A stretch of DNA of 64,000 nucleotides from Polyangium sp. 6x1 (GCF_029946515.1 NZ_JARZHH010000041.1:39468-103467), one strand, 5' to 3'; positions 7,922-22,332 are shown, counted from the stretch's first letter. Translations and numbers: made by a program. Notes: a model not told the origin generated them from the sequence alone.

Positions 7922-8388
7922 GGCGACGCGTCCGCGACCTGCGCGAGCATCTCCGCCTCGGCGCAGAGATGGCCGTCGACGCGCGCTTCGCCCCGGAGCT
8001 TCCACACGGGTCCCCGGCGCTGCAAGGCCGTGGCCGAGAGATCGAGCCTGTCGCCCGGGACGACGGGCCTGCGGAAGCGCGCCTTGTCGATGCCGAGGAA
8101 GAGCACGACCTTGGGACGCGGCCCCGGCGTGGGGTCGGATGCGTGCGCGAGCAGGCCGCCGATCTGCACCATGGATTCGACGATCAGGACGCCGGGCATG
8201 ATCGGATGCGCGGGGAAATGGCCCTGGAACCAGGGCTCGTTGTACGCGACGCACTTGTGCCCCGCGATGCGCTCGCCCGGGACGAGCTCCGTCACGCGAT
8301 CGACCATCACCATCGGATACCGGTGCGGCAGGATCGTGAGGATCTCGCGCACCTCGATCGGGAGTTTTACGTTCGCCCCTTCGGTCAC
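7918..8388 (-). CDS. fabZ: 3-hydroxyacyl-ACP dehydratase FabZ
   Basis: 156 residues from the GTG at 8388, whose GTGA overlaps the lpxD stop. FabZ removes water from 3-hydroxyacyl-ACP in type II fatty acid synthesis in the cytoplasm. Family motifs are [13 protein letters not shown] (residues 20-32) and [17 protein letters not shown], with the expected catalytic His57 and Glu71. Length is close to the usual 140-155. The frame is open for about 170 nt further upstream, but that part overlaps lpxD and is not conserved-looking. It sits in the lipid A operon, where FabZ and LpxD draw on the same 3-hydroxyacyl-ACP pool. Confidence 0.95.
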   Translation of the reverse strand: MTEGANVKLPIEVREILTILPHRYPMVMVDRVTELVPGERIAGHKCVAYNEPWFQGHFPAHPIMPGVLIVESMVQIGGLLAHASDPTPGPRPKVVLFLGIDKARFRRPVVPGDRLDLSATALQRRGPVWKLRGEARVDGHLCAEAEMLAQVADASP

Positions 8389-9329
8389 CCGGACCGCCCC
8401 TTTCGTTTTCGCTCTGTACCTTCGAGAATTCGCGCCGTCGCGCGGAGCCACCGCGATTTCTCCACCGCGGGATACCCACCGTACACGGCGCCCGCGGGTA
8501 CGTCGCCGATGACGCCCGCCTTCGCCGCGAGCCGCGCGCCCGCGCCGACCTCGCAATGATCGGCGACGCCCACCTGCCCGCCCACGAGCGCGCCCGCGCC
8601 GATCCGCGACGAGCCCGCGAACCCCGATTGCGCCGCGATGAGCGCGCCCGCGCCGATGGACGCGTTGTGGCCGACGTGCACGTGCGCGTCGAGCTTGGCG
8701 CCGCGGCCGATCACGGTCGGCGCGAGCGTGCCGGCGTCGATGGTGCAGAGCGGGCCGATCTCGACGTCGTCCTCGATGATCACGCCGCCGAGCTGCGGCA
8801 CGCGCACGACGCCGCCCGCAGGCGACGCCGCCCAGCCGAACCCAGGGCGTCCGAGGACCGAGGAGGCGCCGACGGTGACGCGCGCGCCGAGCGAGACGCC
8901 GCCATATACGACGACGTGCGGCTCGATGCGGCAGCGCGGGCCGATCTCGGCGCCGGCGTGCACGACGGCGAAGGGGCCGATGATCGCCGTGGGATCGACG
9001 TTCGCGAAGGGATCGATCCGCGCGAGGGCGCGCGCGTCCTCGGGCTCGGGCTGGGGCACGCGTTCGAGCACGCAGGCGAGCGCGTACGCGGCGCGCGGGT
9101 GGATCCAGCGTTTGCCCGCGGGCACGAGCGAGGCGAGCGGCGCGTCGACGAGGAGAAGGGCGCCCGTCGCGCGCGCGGCTTCGACGTAGCGGCGCGACAG
9201 CAGCGGCGCGAGGGTCGTCGCGCCTTCGGAGATGTCCGCGAAGGCGGGAGCGACGCGGGACACGACGGCGTCCTCGAGTCCCGGATCGAGCATGCCCCCG
9301 TGCGCCGCCGCGAGCTCACGGAGGAGCAC
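8385..9329 (-). CDS. lpxD: UDP-3-O-acylglucosamine N-acyltransferase LpxD
   Basis: 314 residues from the GTG at 9329, a little shorter than the usual ~340. It adds a 3-hydroxyacyl chain to UDP-3-O-acyl-glucosamine in lipid A synthesis. After an N-terminal uridine-binding-like domain, the protein has the hexapeptide repeats of a left-handed beta helix ([20 protein letters not shown] onward). The region HVHVGHN carries the expected catalytic His221. It begins 25 bp after the ompH stop and overlaps fabZ by 4 bp. Confidence 0.93.
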   Translation of the reverse strand: MLLRELAAAHGGMLDPGLEDAVVSRVAPAFADISEGATTLAPLLSRRYVEAARATGALLLVDAPLASLVPAGKRWIHPRAAYALACVLERVPQPEPEDARALARIDPFANVDPTAIIGPFAVVHAGAEIGPRCRIEPHVVVYGGVSLGARVTVGASSVLGRPGFGWAASPAGGVVRVPQLGGVIIEDDVEIGPLCTIDAGTLAPTVIGRGAKLDAHVHVGHNASIGAGALIAAQSGFAGSSRIGAGALVGGQVGVADHCEVGAGARLAAKAGVIGDVPAGAVYGGYPAVEKSRWLRATARILEGTERKRKGRSG

Positions 9330-9354
9330 GGGCGCGGGGAGGACGGCGCCGACG

Positions 9355-9957
9355 TTACTTCTTTTCGTCGCCGCCTCCCGACGGCTTGTCGCCGCCGCCC
9401 TCGGGCGGGGCGTCGCCGCCGCCGTCGCCGCCGGAGTTGTACATCTGCACGACCTGCTCGGTGAGGTCGAGATCCGGCCGCGCGTAGGGCGTCGCGGAGC
9501 GGTCGAGGATGAGCTCGTAGCCGCTCTTCTTCGCGAGGCGCGTGATGATGCCCATCATCTTGCGGAGGATGGGGCCCGTCAGATCGCCCTGCTTCTTCTG
9601 CAGCTCTTTGTTGTAGTCGACGAAGCTCGTCTGGAGCTCGACCATGCGGCGCTGCCAGTCCTCCATGCGGCGGGAGAGGGCCTCGCGCGAGAGCACGCGG
9701 GCCTGGCGCTCGATGTCCTCGCGCGCGCGCTGGAGCTCCTCCTGCTTCGCGTCGAGCTCCTTCTGGCGCTTGTCGAAGAGCTTCTTCAGCGTGCCCTGGG
9801 CGCGGATGCCGTCCTCGGTCTGCATGACGGCCTGCTGGACGTCGACGACCGCGATCTTGCTGTCGGCCGAGGCAACGCCAGGGGCGAGGGAGACGAGCGC
9901 GGAGAGCACGGTGGCGGCGAGAGCCGCGTGGAGGCGGGGGAGGCGACGCGGTAGCAT
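9355..9957 (-). CDS. ompH: OmpH/Skp-family periplasmic chaperone
   Basis: 200 residues with a signal peptide ending near VASADSK. The mature protein starts [20 protein letters not shown], typical of Skp/OmpH, followed by a long coiled coil of Lys/Glu/Gln/Arg repeats and the family C-terminal block [20 protein letters not shown]. It should hold unfolded outer-membrane proteins in the periplasm. The C-terminal tail is Gly/Asp/Lys-rich. It is the first gene of the ompH-lpxD-fabZ-methyltransferase operon; no bamA is present upstream, where a divergent gene starts instead. Confidence 0.92.
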   Translation of the reverse strand: MLPRRLPRLHAALAATVLSALVSLAPGVASADSKIAVVDVQQAVMQTEDGIRAQGTLKKLFDKRQKELDAKQEELQRAREDIERQARVLSREALSRRMEDWQRRMVELQTSFVDYNKELQKKQGDLTGPILRKMMGIITRLAKKSGYELILDRSATPYARPDLDLTEQVVQMYNSGGDGGGDAPPEGGGDKPSGGGDEKK

Positions 9958-10140
9958 GAAGAGGATGACGCTCGCTTACCTGCGCACGGTGAGGCGGTCA
10001 AGCACGCCGCACGCCGCGATCGCAGGAAGCAGATCCCGGCGACCGCGAGGCGCGGCGGAGAAAAGCGGGAAGGGTGCGCGGCATCGCCCTTGCGTTGTGT
10101 TTGTCACCGCGGTTATGTCGGAGCACCGTAAGAGGACCTC

Positions 10141-14901
<4,761 letters not shown>

Positions 14902-14976
14902 TGGGGGCTCATCGGGGGGCGCCGCGCCGGGGCGCTGCCCCGGGCCCCGCGGGGGCTATCCGCCCCTCGACCCGGA

Positions 14977-15276
14977 CCAGGGCCAGCCCTGGACCTCTGG
15001 GCATCGACTGCGCGAAGCGCAGTCGATGCGGGGAAAGTTTTTAAGCTGTCCGCCCCCTCTTTGCAGGGCCAGCCCTGGACCCTTTGGGGAAGAACTGCGC
15101 TCCGCGCAGTTCTTCCCACAGGCCGGTGGCAAGACCATGGCGGTCGTCTCACGCTTCGACGGGCGTTGCCGGTGGAACCGTCGTGGCTGGCAGGGTCGCC
15201 CGTGGTCTTGACCTGGCCCGTTCGAGGAACTGCGCATCGCGCAGTTCCTCGACCCCGAGTCCAGCGCTTGCGCTGG
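14977..15276. repeat. Cluster of REP-like palindromes
   Basis: Three perfect hairpins with a 3-nt loop share the inner arm ACTGCGC/GCGCAGT but differ in the outer arm: 15001-15029 (13-bp stem, loop GAA), 15087-15117 (14-bp stem, loop TCC) and 15223-15251 (13-bp stem, loop ATC). A weaker one (CCAGCGC TT GCGCTGG) lies at 15261-15276. The 18-bp CAGGGCCAGCCCTGGACC precedes the first two palindromes. The cluster fills most of the 450 bp between the two convergent genes. The first hairpin, followed by GGGGAAAGTTTTT, could also terminate the upstream gene. Confidence 0.8.
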
Positions 15277-15352
15277 TCCGGGTCCCGGGGCGGACAGCCC
15301 CGGGTGGGGCCTGGGGCAAAGCCCCAGCGAAACGCCTTCGAGAAAGGCTCCC

Positions 15353-16426
15353 TCAGCCCGGAGCCAGCTCGAGCAGTGAGTGATAAATCCCGAGCCGCTC
15401 GTGCGTCGCTTGCAGCACGAGCCCTTCCTCGCGGGCGAGTGCGAGGATGTCCTCGGCGCGGTACATGCGGCTGTTGCCGTTCGCGATGGCCGTGAAATAG
15501 GGGGACGTGTTGATCAGGCAATAGGCGGCGGCGTCGAAGCGCTGCGTGTCCCAGAATGTATCGAGGATCCAGAGCCGGCCCCCGGGGCGCAGCGCGCGCC
15601 TGGCGCGGCGTAGGATGGTCCTCACCTCGTCCTCCGAGAAGCATACGAGGAACTGGCTCATCCAGACGGCGTCGAAACCCGAGGGGAGCTCGGCGTGGGG
15701 ATCGAGCACGTCCACGGGGCAGGGCACGGCGCGGCTGTCGAGGCCTTTTTCGCGCAGGTTCTGCATCGCCATTTCGAGCTGGCCGGGCAGGTCGACCAGC
15801 GAGGCGCGGAGCTCGGGGGACCGTGAGAGGCATAACGACGCCCATTTGCCGGTGTTGCAGCCGATGTCGAGCAGGGTCCGCGGCTCGCGTTCGAGCACGA
15901 TCCGGCTTGCTGCGGGGAAGGCTGCGTCTGAATAGAAATGGTCGAAGCGCAGCCAGGCGCGCCTTGCGTCCTCGGGCAGGTGCGCGAGGGCCTCGTAGAC
16001 CGTCTTCCATTCGCCGAAGACCTCGAGCCCTGCGGGTTTGCCGAGCTTCAGCGCGTCCTCCAGCTTGTGCATGCCGAGGTAACAGACCTCGTGCACGAAC
16101 TCCATGTTCACGGCTGTCATCTCGTCGCGGCGGATGAACGCGCCGAGCGTCGTGATGACGAATCTTCCGTTGTCGTAGGCCACGAGATCGGCCGAGAGCC
16201 CGCATTCGAGCAGGACCGTCGCGGCGTAGATCGAGAGCCCGGTCTGCGCGGCCGCGTCGGCGGCTGTCATCCCCTCGGCGCCGCGGCCCTCGACGGCTTC
16301 GAGCAGCCCTGTCGATCGCAGGAGGCGCGTGGCCTGGAACACGATCGGGGCGAAGGCGATCCGTTGGGCGTCAAAGCGTGTTTCCAGGCCAGTCTTGTCG
16401 GTACCGAAGCGTTTGTGTAGCACCAT
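15353..16426 (-). CDS. SAM-dependent (O-)methyltransferase, winged-helix N-terminus
   Basis: 357 residues from the ATG at 16426. A GTG on each side of it (16429, 16423) is also possible; GGAGGTG immediately precedes them and makes the choice uncertain. The N-terminal ~100 residues look like the helical dimerisation domain of family-2 O-methyltransferases (TGLLEAVEGRGAEGMTAADA). The SAM motif is TLLDIGCNTGKWA, followed by VDLPGQLE and the region ARRALRPGGRLWILD. Substrate unknown. It stands alone on the minus strand between two plus-strand surface-protein genes, so it may act in specialised metabolism. Confidence 0.82.
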   Translation of the reverse strand: MVLHKRFGTDKTGLETRFDAQRIAFAPIVFQATRLLRSTGLLEAVEGRGAEGMTAADAAAQTGLSIYAATVLLECGLSADLVAYDNGRFVITTLGAFIRRDEMTAVNMEFVHEVCYLGMHKLEDALKLGKPAGLEVFGEWKTVYEALAHLPEDARRAWLRFDHFYSDAAFPAASRIVLEREPRTLLDIGCNTGKWASLCLSRSPELRASLVDLPGQLEMAMQNLREKGLDSRAVPCPVDVLDPHAELPSGFDAVWMSQFLVCFSEDEVRTILRRARRALRPGGRLWILDTFWDTQRFDAAAYCLINTSPYFTAIANGNSRMYRAEDILALAREEGLVLQATHERLGIYHSLLELAPG

Positions 16427-16676
16427 CACCTCCGCAGGGGAGTCGCATCATGCCCGGGACGGAGGAAAAGTCCCACGATAACTTTACGCCGATGCGCCTG
16501 TCGCGTGCGCGTGGGGTGAGGACTGCTGCCCTCAATTGCGGTGTCTTGTCCTCATTTCGAGAGTGGTAAGTGGGAAGTGCAGGCGCAAGAAGTCGGCACA
16601 TTCATGATCTCGTCCGGCATGGTTCTTGTGATATGTGTCCCTGACGATAGCCATGAACCCCAGTCCGAGGGAGAAC

Positions 16677-19397
16677 ATGAGACGAAGAAGTAAATTGGGG
16701 CACAAAACAATCGTGAGCGGCGTCGCTCTCGTCGCGGGCTTTCTGGGGCTCGCCGTGCCCGTCACGGCGCGCGCGCAGACGTTCCCGGCCGACGACGCGA
16801 CGTGGGTCCCGCTCGAGCGCACGGATCCGATGACGGGCGTGACGACGCCGCTCAGCGACCCTGAAGGCGATACGGCAGGCCCGCGCGACATCGTCGGCAA
16901 TGAGCAGTTCCCGCTCGCCTACGTGTACAGCGACGCGACGCATTATTACTTCCGGATGCGGATCGACGAGTCGGTCCTGCAGAACGCGACGAACTTCCAG
17001 CCTTTCGGCTGGGGATGCGTGATCGATACGGACAGCGATCCGAGCGATTACGAGTACAGCACGCTCGTCAACGGCACCTCGAACCCGGACGAGGTGCGGC
17101 TCTGGGCGAATACGACGCAGCAGACGCCGAACGATCCCGGCGACGCACCGGAGATGCTCCTCAATGCGTACTCCGACCCGCTCACGATGGGCGCGATGGG
17201 CTACGGGTACGCGCGCGAGGCCGCGGCGGGCTCGAACTTCCCGCTCGCGACGCCGGACCCGGACGTCTTCATCGACTGGGCCATCGAGCGGAGCGCGCTC
17301 GTCGCCGCGGGCGTGAGCCTCGATCAGCCGCTGCGGATCGCCTGCGGCACGGCCTCGAACGGCACGTTCCTCTCGCAGGATTACACCGGCCCGGCGAACC
17401 TGCCCGATCTGCTCAGCGATCCGGTGAGCTGCGGCGCCGGCGGCTGCATTCCGCAAAACTGCATGGGCGCCGGCGAGACGTGCTCCGCGGGCGTGGGCGT
17501 GTGCCTCGCGACGGGCGTCATCATCTGCGACGCGCAAAACCAGCCGATGTGCACCGCGTTCCCGAACGAACCGGGGACCGAGGAGTGCGGTGATGGCCTC
17601 GACAACGATTGCGACGGCATTACCGACAATACCTGCCCCGACGCCGACGGCGACGGCTTCCCCGACGGCCACGAGGAGGTCATCGGGACCGATCCGAACG
17701 ACGCCGACAGCGACGACGACGGCATCCCCGACGGCGAGGAGCCGGCCGCCGGCGTGGACACGGACGGCGACGGGCTCATCAATGCGCTCGATCCGGACAG
17801 CGACGACGACGGCCTCTTCGACGGGACCGAGGTCGGCAATGGTTGCAATGGGGCCGGGGTCGATCCCGCGGCGGGCCATTGCGTGCCCGACGGCGACATG
17901 GGCGAGACGAAGACGAACCCGCTCGACGCCGACACGGACGACGGCGGCGTGTCCGACGGCGCGGAGGACAAGGACCGCGACGGCGCGATCGACGCCGGCG
18001 AGACGAACCCCACGAGCGGGAACGGCGCGGACGATTCGACGAACACGGACACCGACGGCGACGGGCTGAGCGACGGGTTCGAGACGGGCATCGGGACCGA
18101 TCCGAACGACGCTGACAGCGACGACGACGGCCTGCCCGACGGAGAGGAGCCGAATCTGACGCTCGATTCGGACGGCGACGGGCTCATCAACCCGCTCGAT
18201 CCGGACAGCGACAACGACGGCCTCGCCGACGGCACCGAGAGCGGCAAGGATTGCTCGAACCCGGGGACGAACCCGGCCGCCGGCAACTGCGTGCCCGACG
18301 GCGACCTCGGCGCGACGACGACGTCGCCGATCGACGCGGACACGGACGACGGCGGCGTGAGCGACGGCTCCGAGGACAAGGACCTCGACGGCGTGGTCGA
18401 CGCCGGCGAGACCGATCCGACGGCGGGACACGGCGACGACGATTCGTTGAACCCGGACAGCGACGGCGACGGGCTGAGCGACGATCTCGAAGGAAGCCTC
18501 GGCAGCGATCCGAACGACGCCGACAGCGACGACGACGGCGTGCCCGACGGCCAGGAGCCGAACCCCGCGGACGACACCGACGGCGACGGCATCAAGAACG
18601 TGCTCGATCCGGACAGCGACGGCGACGGGCTGAAGGACGGCACCGAAATGGGCAAGGGTTGCTCGGGCGACGGGACCGACCCGGCGGCCGGCAACTGCGT
18701 GGCCGACGGCGATAGCGGCGCGACGACGACGTCGCCCGTGGATCCCGACACCGACGACGGCGGGCTCTCCGACGGCGACGAGGACGCGGACAAGGACGGC
18801 GTGGTCGACCCGGGCGAGACCGATCCGACGAAGGGTCACGGCGGCGACGACGACGGCGATGCCGACGACGACGACGACGGGCTGACGGACGACGAAGAGG
18901 CGACGATCGGGACCGATCCGAACGACGGCGACAGCGACGACGACGGCGTGCTCGACGGCGACGAGCCGAGCCCGAACGTGGACACCGACGGGGATGGGCT
19001 CGTCAATGCGCTCGATCCGGACAGCGACGACGACGGCCTCTTCGACGGGACGGAGCTCGGCAAGGATTGCTCGGCGGCGGGGACCGACGCGACGGCGGGC
19101 CATTGCACGCCCGACGGCGACATGGGCGCGACGAAGACGGATCCGCTGGAAGCGGATACCGACGACGGCGGGCTCTCCGACGGCGAGGAGGACAAGAACA
19201 AGAACGGCGTCGTGGATCCGGATGAGAAGGATCCGAATGACAAGACCGACGACGTGCCGTCGTCGTCGGACGGTGACGGTATCGACCTCACGGGCAGCGG
19301 CTTCTGCGCGGCCGGTCGCGGCGGCGGGAGCAACGATGCAGCGCTCTTCGCGCTCGCGGCCCTCGGGGCGCTCGTGATTCGCAGGAAGCGTCGTTAG
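16677..19397 (+). CDS. Calcium-repeat surface protein, paralogue of the 10141 gene
   Basis: 906 residues. I chose the ATG at 16677 because GAGGGAGAAC just before it is a good RBS; earlier in-frame starts are at 16635 (GTG) and 16653. The signal peptide ends near VTARAQTFP. The ~230-residue domain after it is clearly homologous to that of the 10141 protein ([33 protein letters not shown]). One MopE-like unit (DGLDNDCDGITDN) and four ~125-residue Asp-motif superunits follow. The C-terminus (FCAAGRGGGSNDAALFALAA then RRKRR) is MYXO-CTERM-like with a single Cys. Probably surface-exposed and calcium-binding. Confidence 0.87.
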   Translation: MRRRSKLGHKTIVSGVALVAGFLGLAVPVTARAQTFPADDATWVPLERTDPMTGVTTPLSDPEGDTAGPRDIVGNEQFPLAYVYSDATHYYFRMRIDESVLQNATNFQPFGWGCVIDTDSDPSDYEYSTLVNGTSNPDEVRLWANTTQQTPNDPGDAPEMLLNAYSDPLTMGAMGYGYAREAAAGSNFPLATPDPDVFIDWAIERSALVAAGVSLDQPLRIACGTASNGTFLSQDYTGPANLPDLLSDPVSCGAGGCIPQNCMGAGETCSAGVGVCLATGVIICDAQNQPMCTAFPNEPGTEECGDGLDNDCDGITDNTCPDADGDGFPDGHEEVIGTDPNDADSDDDGIPDGEEPAAGVDTDGDGLINALDPDSDDDGLFDGTEVGNGCNGAGVDPAAGHCVPDGDMGETKTNPLDADTDDGGVSDGAEDKDRDGAIDAGETNPTSGNGADDSTNTDTDGDGLSDGFETGIGTDPNDADSDDDGLPDGEEPNLTLDSDGDGLINPLDPDSDNDGLADGTESGKDCSNPGTNPAAGNCVPDGDLGATTTSPIDADTDDGGVSDGSEDKDLDGVVDAGETDPTAGHGDDDSLNPDSDGDGLSDDLEGSLGSDPNDADSDDDGVPDGQEPNPADDTDGDGIKNVLDPDSDGDGLKDGTEMGKGCSGDGTDPAAGNCVADGDSGATTTSPVDPDTDDGGLSDGDEDADKDGVVDPGETDPTKGHGGDDDGDADDDDDGLTDDEEATIGTDPNDGDSDDDGVLDGDEPSPNVDTDGDGLVNALDPDSDDDGLFDGTELGKDCSAAGTDATAGHCTPDGDMGATKTDPLEADTDDGGLSDGEEDKNKNGVVDPDEKDPNDKTDDVPSSSDGDGIDLTGSGFCAAGRGGGSNDAALFALAALGALVIRRKRR

Positions 19398-19420
19398 CTC
19401 GACGTGAGCTGATAAAACGC

Positions 19421-19467
19421 ACGCGGGGAGCGGTCGGCGAAAGCCGGCGCGCTCCCCGCGGCGTTTT
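19421..19467. terminator. Bidirectional terminator between convergent genes
   Basis: CGCGGGGAGCG pairs with CGCTCCCCGCG, with an inner stem GCCGGC/GTCGGC region. GCGTTTTG follows on the plus side, and on the minus strand GCGTTTTAT follows. It lies between the stop of the surface protein (19397) and the stop of the minus-strand lipoprotein (19495). Confidence 0.8.
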
Positions 19468-19494
19468 GGGGGCGTCTCTACCGTCAATCGACGG

Positions 19495-20325
19495 TCAGAG
19501 GCATTCGTTCGAGATGCAATCCTTGCCGGGCGGGCAGGGGGTATCGAGGTCACACTCGGGGTTGACCTCTTCGTTCGTCTTGCAGAGCCCCTGATCGCAG
19601 GCGACGAAGCGATTGTCGATGAGCTTGCAGGCCGTGAGGTCGGCGCAGGGGTAATGGCAGTAGCCGTCCGCGCCGCACTGGGCCGCGCCGGGGCAGGGCT
19701 CCTTGCCGGGGCCGCAGCCAGGGATGGGGGAGGGATCGGGGATGCAGCCGCCGGCCGTGGTGTCGCAGATCTCGCCGCTCGGGCAGTCGGCGTTCTTGGT
19801 GCACGCGGGCTCGCAGATTCCGTCGACGCAGGCCTCGCCGCTCGCGCAGGGCTTCATCGGGCAGGCGGTCGCGGGGTCGGCGATGCAGATGCCCTTGTCG
19901 CAGACGTAGCCGGACTGGCAGGGGCTGTTCTCGTCGCAGCCGACTTCACATTGGCCGTTCGCGCATACCTTGCCGGGGCCGCATTCGTAGCTGTGGTTGC
20001 AGCCGACGAGGCAGAGACCGTCCAGGCAGACCGTGCCGGAGGGGCAGTCGCCATTGTCGACGCATGCGCAGGTCGTCACGTTCGGGTCGCACGAGGGATT
20101 GCCCCCGCCGGCGCCGCCCTGGCCACCGCCGCCGCCCTGGCCCACGTTCGGATTGGCGGGATGACAGCCGTAGCCGTCACAGATCATGCAGTTTTCCCCG
20201 TTCGCGTCGCACTCGATCTGCGCATCGGCGTCGGAGCAACCGCCGTAGCCGCTGCCTGCCGCGGCGAGGACGAGGAACAAGGCGCTCGGGCCGAGAAGCT
20301 TGGCAAAGGATGGACGCAAGAACAT
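19495..20325 (-). CDS. Cys-rich lipoprotein with EGF/dickkopf-like knots
   Basis: 276 residues from the ATG at 20325, preceded by GGAGGG. The signal ends in a lipobox-like GYGGC (Cys about residue 30), then a Gly-rich linker. The mature part is a string of short Cys motifs (NGDCPSGTVCLDGLCLVGC, GPGKVCANGQCEVGCD, NADCPSGEICD). This is the common secreted Cys-rich repeat of myxobacteria, with no catalytic signature. It is probably extracytoplasmic and disulfide-bonded; function unknown. Confidence 0.8.
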   Translation of the reverse strand: MFLRPSFAKLLGPSALFLVLAAAGSGYGGCSDADAQIECDANGENCMICDGYGCHPANPNVGQGGGGGQGGAGGGNPSCDPNVTTCACVDNGDCPSGTVCLDGLCLVGCNHSYECGPGKVCANGQCEVGCDENSPCQSGYVCDKGICIADPATACPMKPCASGEACVDGICEPACTKNADCPSGEICDTTAGGCIPDPSPIPGCGPGKEPCPGAAQCGADGYCHYPCADLTACKLIDNRFVACDQGLCKTNEEVNPECDLDTPCPPGKDCISNECL

Positions 20326-20561
20326 GAAAACCCTCCAGCGACGGACGCGCCGCAACGAACGCGCGGAGCGCCTGCGTATTCGTACCATGGGGGTGCGTAA
20401 CACGCACCGTGCCACCGTCTCACGTTGCTTGGGGTTGCGGGTTCACGCGTCGCTGTGAACGATCGGATACGCGCTCTCGTGCGCGAGCGTTCACGCCTCC
20501 GCCGAGACAGCAGCCATGCGCCGGGGTAGTCCCGAACGGAGCGAAGCGGCGTGAGGGACGT

Positions 20562-20589
20562 AGGGGGAGCCCCAACGAGGGCTCCCCCT
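20562..20589. terminator. Hairpin after the SPT-like gene
   Basis: AGGGGGAGCCC pairs with GGGCTCCCCCT across a 6-nt loop (11-bp stem), 16 bp beyond the stop at 20605 of the minus-strand gene. There is no U-tract on the minus side, so it may be a processing or stability element, or a dispersed palindrome rather than a true intrinsic terminator. The rest of 20326-20561 shows nothing supported. Confidence 0.5.
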
Positions 20590-20604
20590 CCACCAAAACC
20601 CTTT

Positions 20605-22260
20605 TCAAATGACGCCGAATTTCTTGCCGACTTTTTCGAATGCTTCGAGGGCGCGGTCGAGGTGGTGGCGCTCGTGCGTCGCCATGTAGCTCGTGCGCAG
20701 GACCTGCTGCTTCGGGGGGACGCCGGGCGTGATGAAGGGGTTCACGTAGATCGAGTGCTCGTCGAGCAGCGTCTTCCACATCATCACGGTCCGCAGGTCG
20801 TCGCGGATGTAAATCGGGATGACGGCGGTCTCGGTCTTCCCGAGCTCGAAGCCGAGGCGGCGCAGCTCGTTCCGCATGTACGTGAAGTTCTCGCGCAGCT
20901 TGTCCTGACGCTCGGGCTCCGCTTGCATCACTTCGAGCGCGGCCATCGCGGCGGCCACGCTCGGGGGCGCGGCGCTCGCGGCGAAGAGGAAGCTATAGGC
21001 GAAGTGCTGAATGTAATCGAGCACCTTGCGTTCGCCGACGAGCCATCCGCCGATCGAGGCGAGGGATTTCGAGAACGTCCCGCCGATGAGGTCGACCTGG
21101 TCGGCGACGCCGAAATGGGCGGCCGTGCCGCGGCCGCCGGGGCCGATTACGCCGAGGGCGTGCGCGTCGTCGACGAGGAGCCGCGCCTTGTGCTTCTTCA
21201 CCACCGAGACGATGCCGGGCAGGTTCGCGATTTCGCCCTGCGCGCTGAAGACGCCGTCCGTGATGACGAGCGCGCCTTCGCTCACGTCGAGCTCGGAGAG
21301 GGCCTGGTCGAGGGCCTCGGGGTCGTTGTGCCGATAGCGCACCATGCGCGCGCCGGCGGCCTGGCCGAGGCGGACGCCGTCGTAGATCGAGGCGTGGTCG
21401 TCCTTGTCGATGACGGCGACGCTCTTCTTGTTGGAGAGCAGCGCGCTGATCGTGGCGATGTTGACCTGGTAGCCCGTGGTGAACACGAGCCCCGCCTCCT
21501 TGCCGTGGTAGGCCGCGAGCTTCTCTTCGAGCTCGTTGTGCAGGCGCATCGAGCCGTTCACGAGGCGCGAGCCCGTCATGCTCGTGCCGTACTTGTCGAT
21601 CGCTTGCTTTGCGGCTTCGCGGACCTTCGGGTGCGTGGTCAGCCCGAGGTAGTTGTTCGAGCCGAGCATGATGACCTTGCGGCCTTCGAGCTGCGCTTCC
21701 GGCCCGTTGTTGAAGTCGAGCGGGCGGAAGAACGGGTAGACGCCCATGGCGCGGGCGTTGTCCGCGGTCATGAACTTGTAACACTTCTCGAAGACGTCCC
21801 GGCCGCCGATGCGCGAGAGCGAGGTGCGCGACGCCATCTGCTGGGCGAGTTTTTCCTCCGCTGCGCTGCCGGGTCCCGCCGGCTTCGGCGCCTCGACGCT
21901 CGCGGCTTCAGCCGTCCCGGCGCCGTTTGTCGCGTGCGCGGCGCCGTTCGTCGCGTGCGCGGCGGCGCCGTTTGTCGCGTGCGCGGCGGCGCCGTTCGTC
22001 GGGGCTGCCGACACCGCGACGGAGGCGGGGTTCTTCGCGACCACCTCGTCGCCGCCGTCGAGGGCCGGGTCGATCGTGGGCAGCGCGTGGCCGTTGAGGA
22101 GGATGCTCCAGGCTTCGGAGGCGCGTTCGGCGGCCGCTTCGAGCCGGCCTCGCGCGTCCATCAGGCCCGTTGCCACCTGCATCACGCGGTCGTTGCTGAT
22201 GAGGCGCATCACGGCGCTGGAGGAGGACAGCTTCTTTCCCAGTCGATCGATCACGCTCAT
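20605..22260 (-). CDS. Serine-palmitoyltransferase-like alpha-oxoamine synthase
   Basis: 551 residues from the ATG at 22260. The PLP-dependent core (about residues 155-551) has SNNYLGLTTHPKV, DDHAS (His289), VDDAHALG (Asp364) and the PLP-lysine motif GGTFSKSLASIGGW (Lys398). TFSKS is typical of serine palmitoyltransferase rather than AONS or KBL, so the likely reaction joins L-serine and an acyl thioester in sphingolipid synthesis. An unusual ~150-residue N-terminal extension contains an Ala/Asn linker with repeated HATNGAA units; bacterial SPTs are normally ~400-420 residues. A role making another alpha-oxoamine is possible. It is divergent from an NtrC-type regulator. Confidence 0.8.
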   Translation of the reverse strand: MSVIDRLGKKLSSSSAVMRLISNDRVMQVATGLMDARGRLEAAAERASEAWSILLNGHALPTIDPALDGGDEVVAKNPASVAVSAAPTNGAAAHATNGAAAHATNGAAHATNGAGTAEAASVEAPKPAGPGSAAEEKLAQQMASRTSLSRIGGRDVFEKCYKFMTADNARAMGVYPFFRPLDFNNGPEAQLEGRKVIMLGSNNYLGLTTHPKVREAAKQAIDKYGTSMTGSRLVNGSMRLHNELEEKLAAYHGKEAGLVFTTGYQVNIATISALLSNKKSVAVIDKDDHASIYDGVRLGQAAGARMVRYRHNDPEALDQALSELDVSEGALVITDGVFSAQGEIANLPGIVSVVKKHKARLLVDDAHALGVIGPGGRGTAAHFGVADQVDLIGGTFSKSLASIGGWLVGERKVLDYIQHFAYSFLFAASAAPPSVAAAMAALEVMQAEPERQDKLRENFTYMRNELRRLGFELGKTETAVIPIYIRDDLRTVMMWKTLLDEHSIYVNPFITPGVPPKQQVLRTSYMATHERHHLDRALEAFEKVGKKFGVI

Positions 22261-22291
22261 GAATAAGGATCCTCGGTCCCCGCCCCGCGGG

Positions 22292-22332
22292 GTTTGGGGG
22301 CGCAGCTCGGCTTGCCGAGCAGAGCCCCCAAA
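22292..22332. repeat. Intergenic hairpin, GCTCGG...CCGAGC family
   Basis: GTTTGGGGGC pairs with GCCCCCAAAC, enclosing a second arm GCTCGG/CCGAGC. It lies in the 184-bp gap between the divergent SPT-like and NtrC-type genes. A related hairpin is at 25677-25722. Confidence 0.7.

Noticed and set aside
15001..15029. First palindrome as a plain terminator
   Set aside because: T-rich sequence does follow, but two similar palindromes with no U-tract nearby fit a repeat family better. A dual role remains possible.
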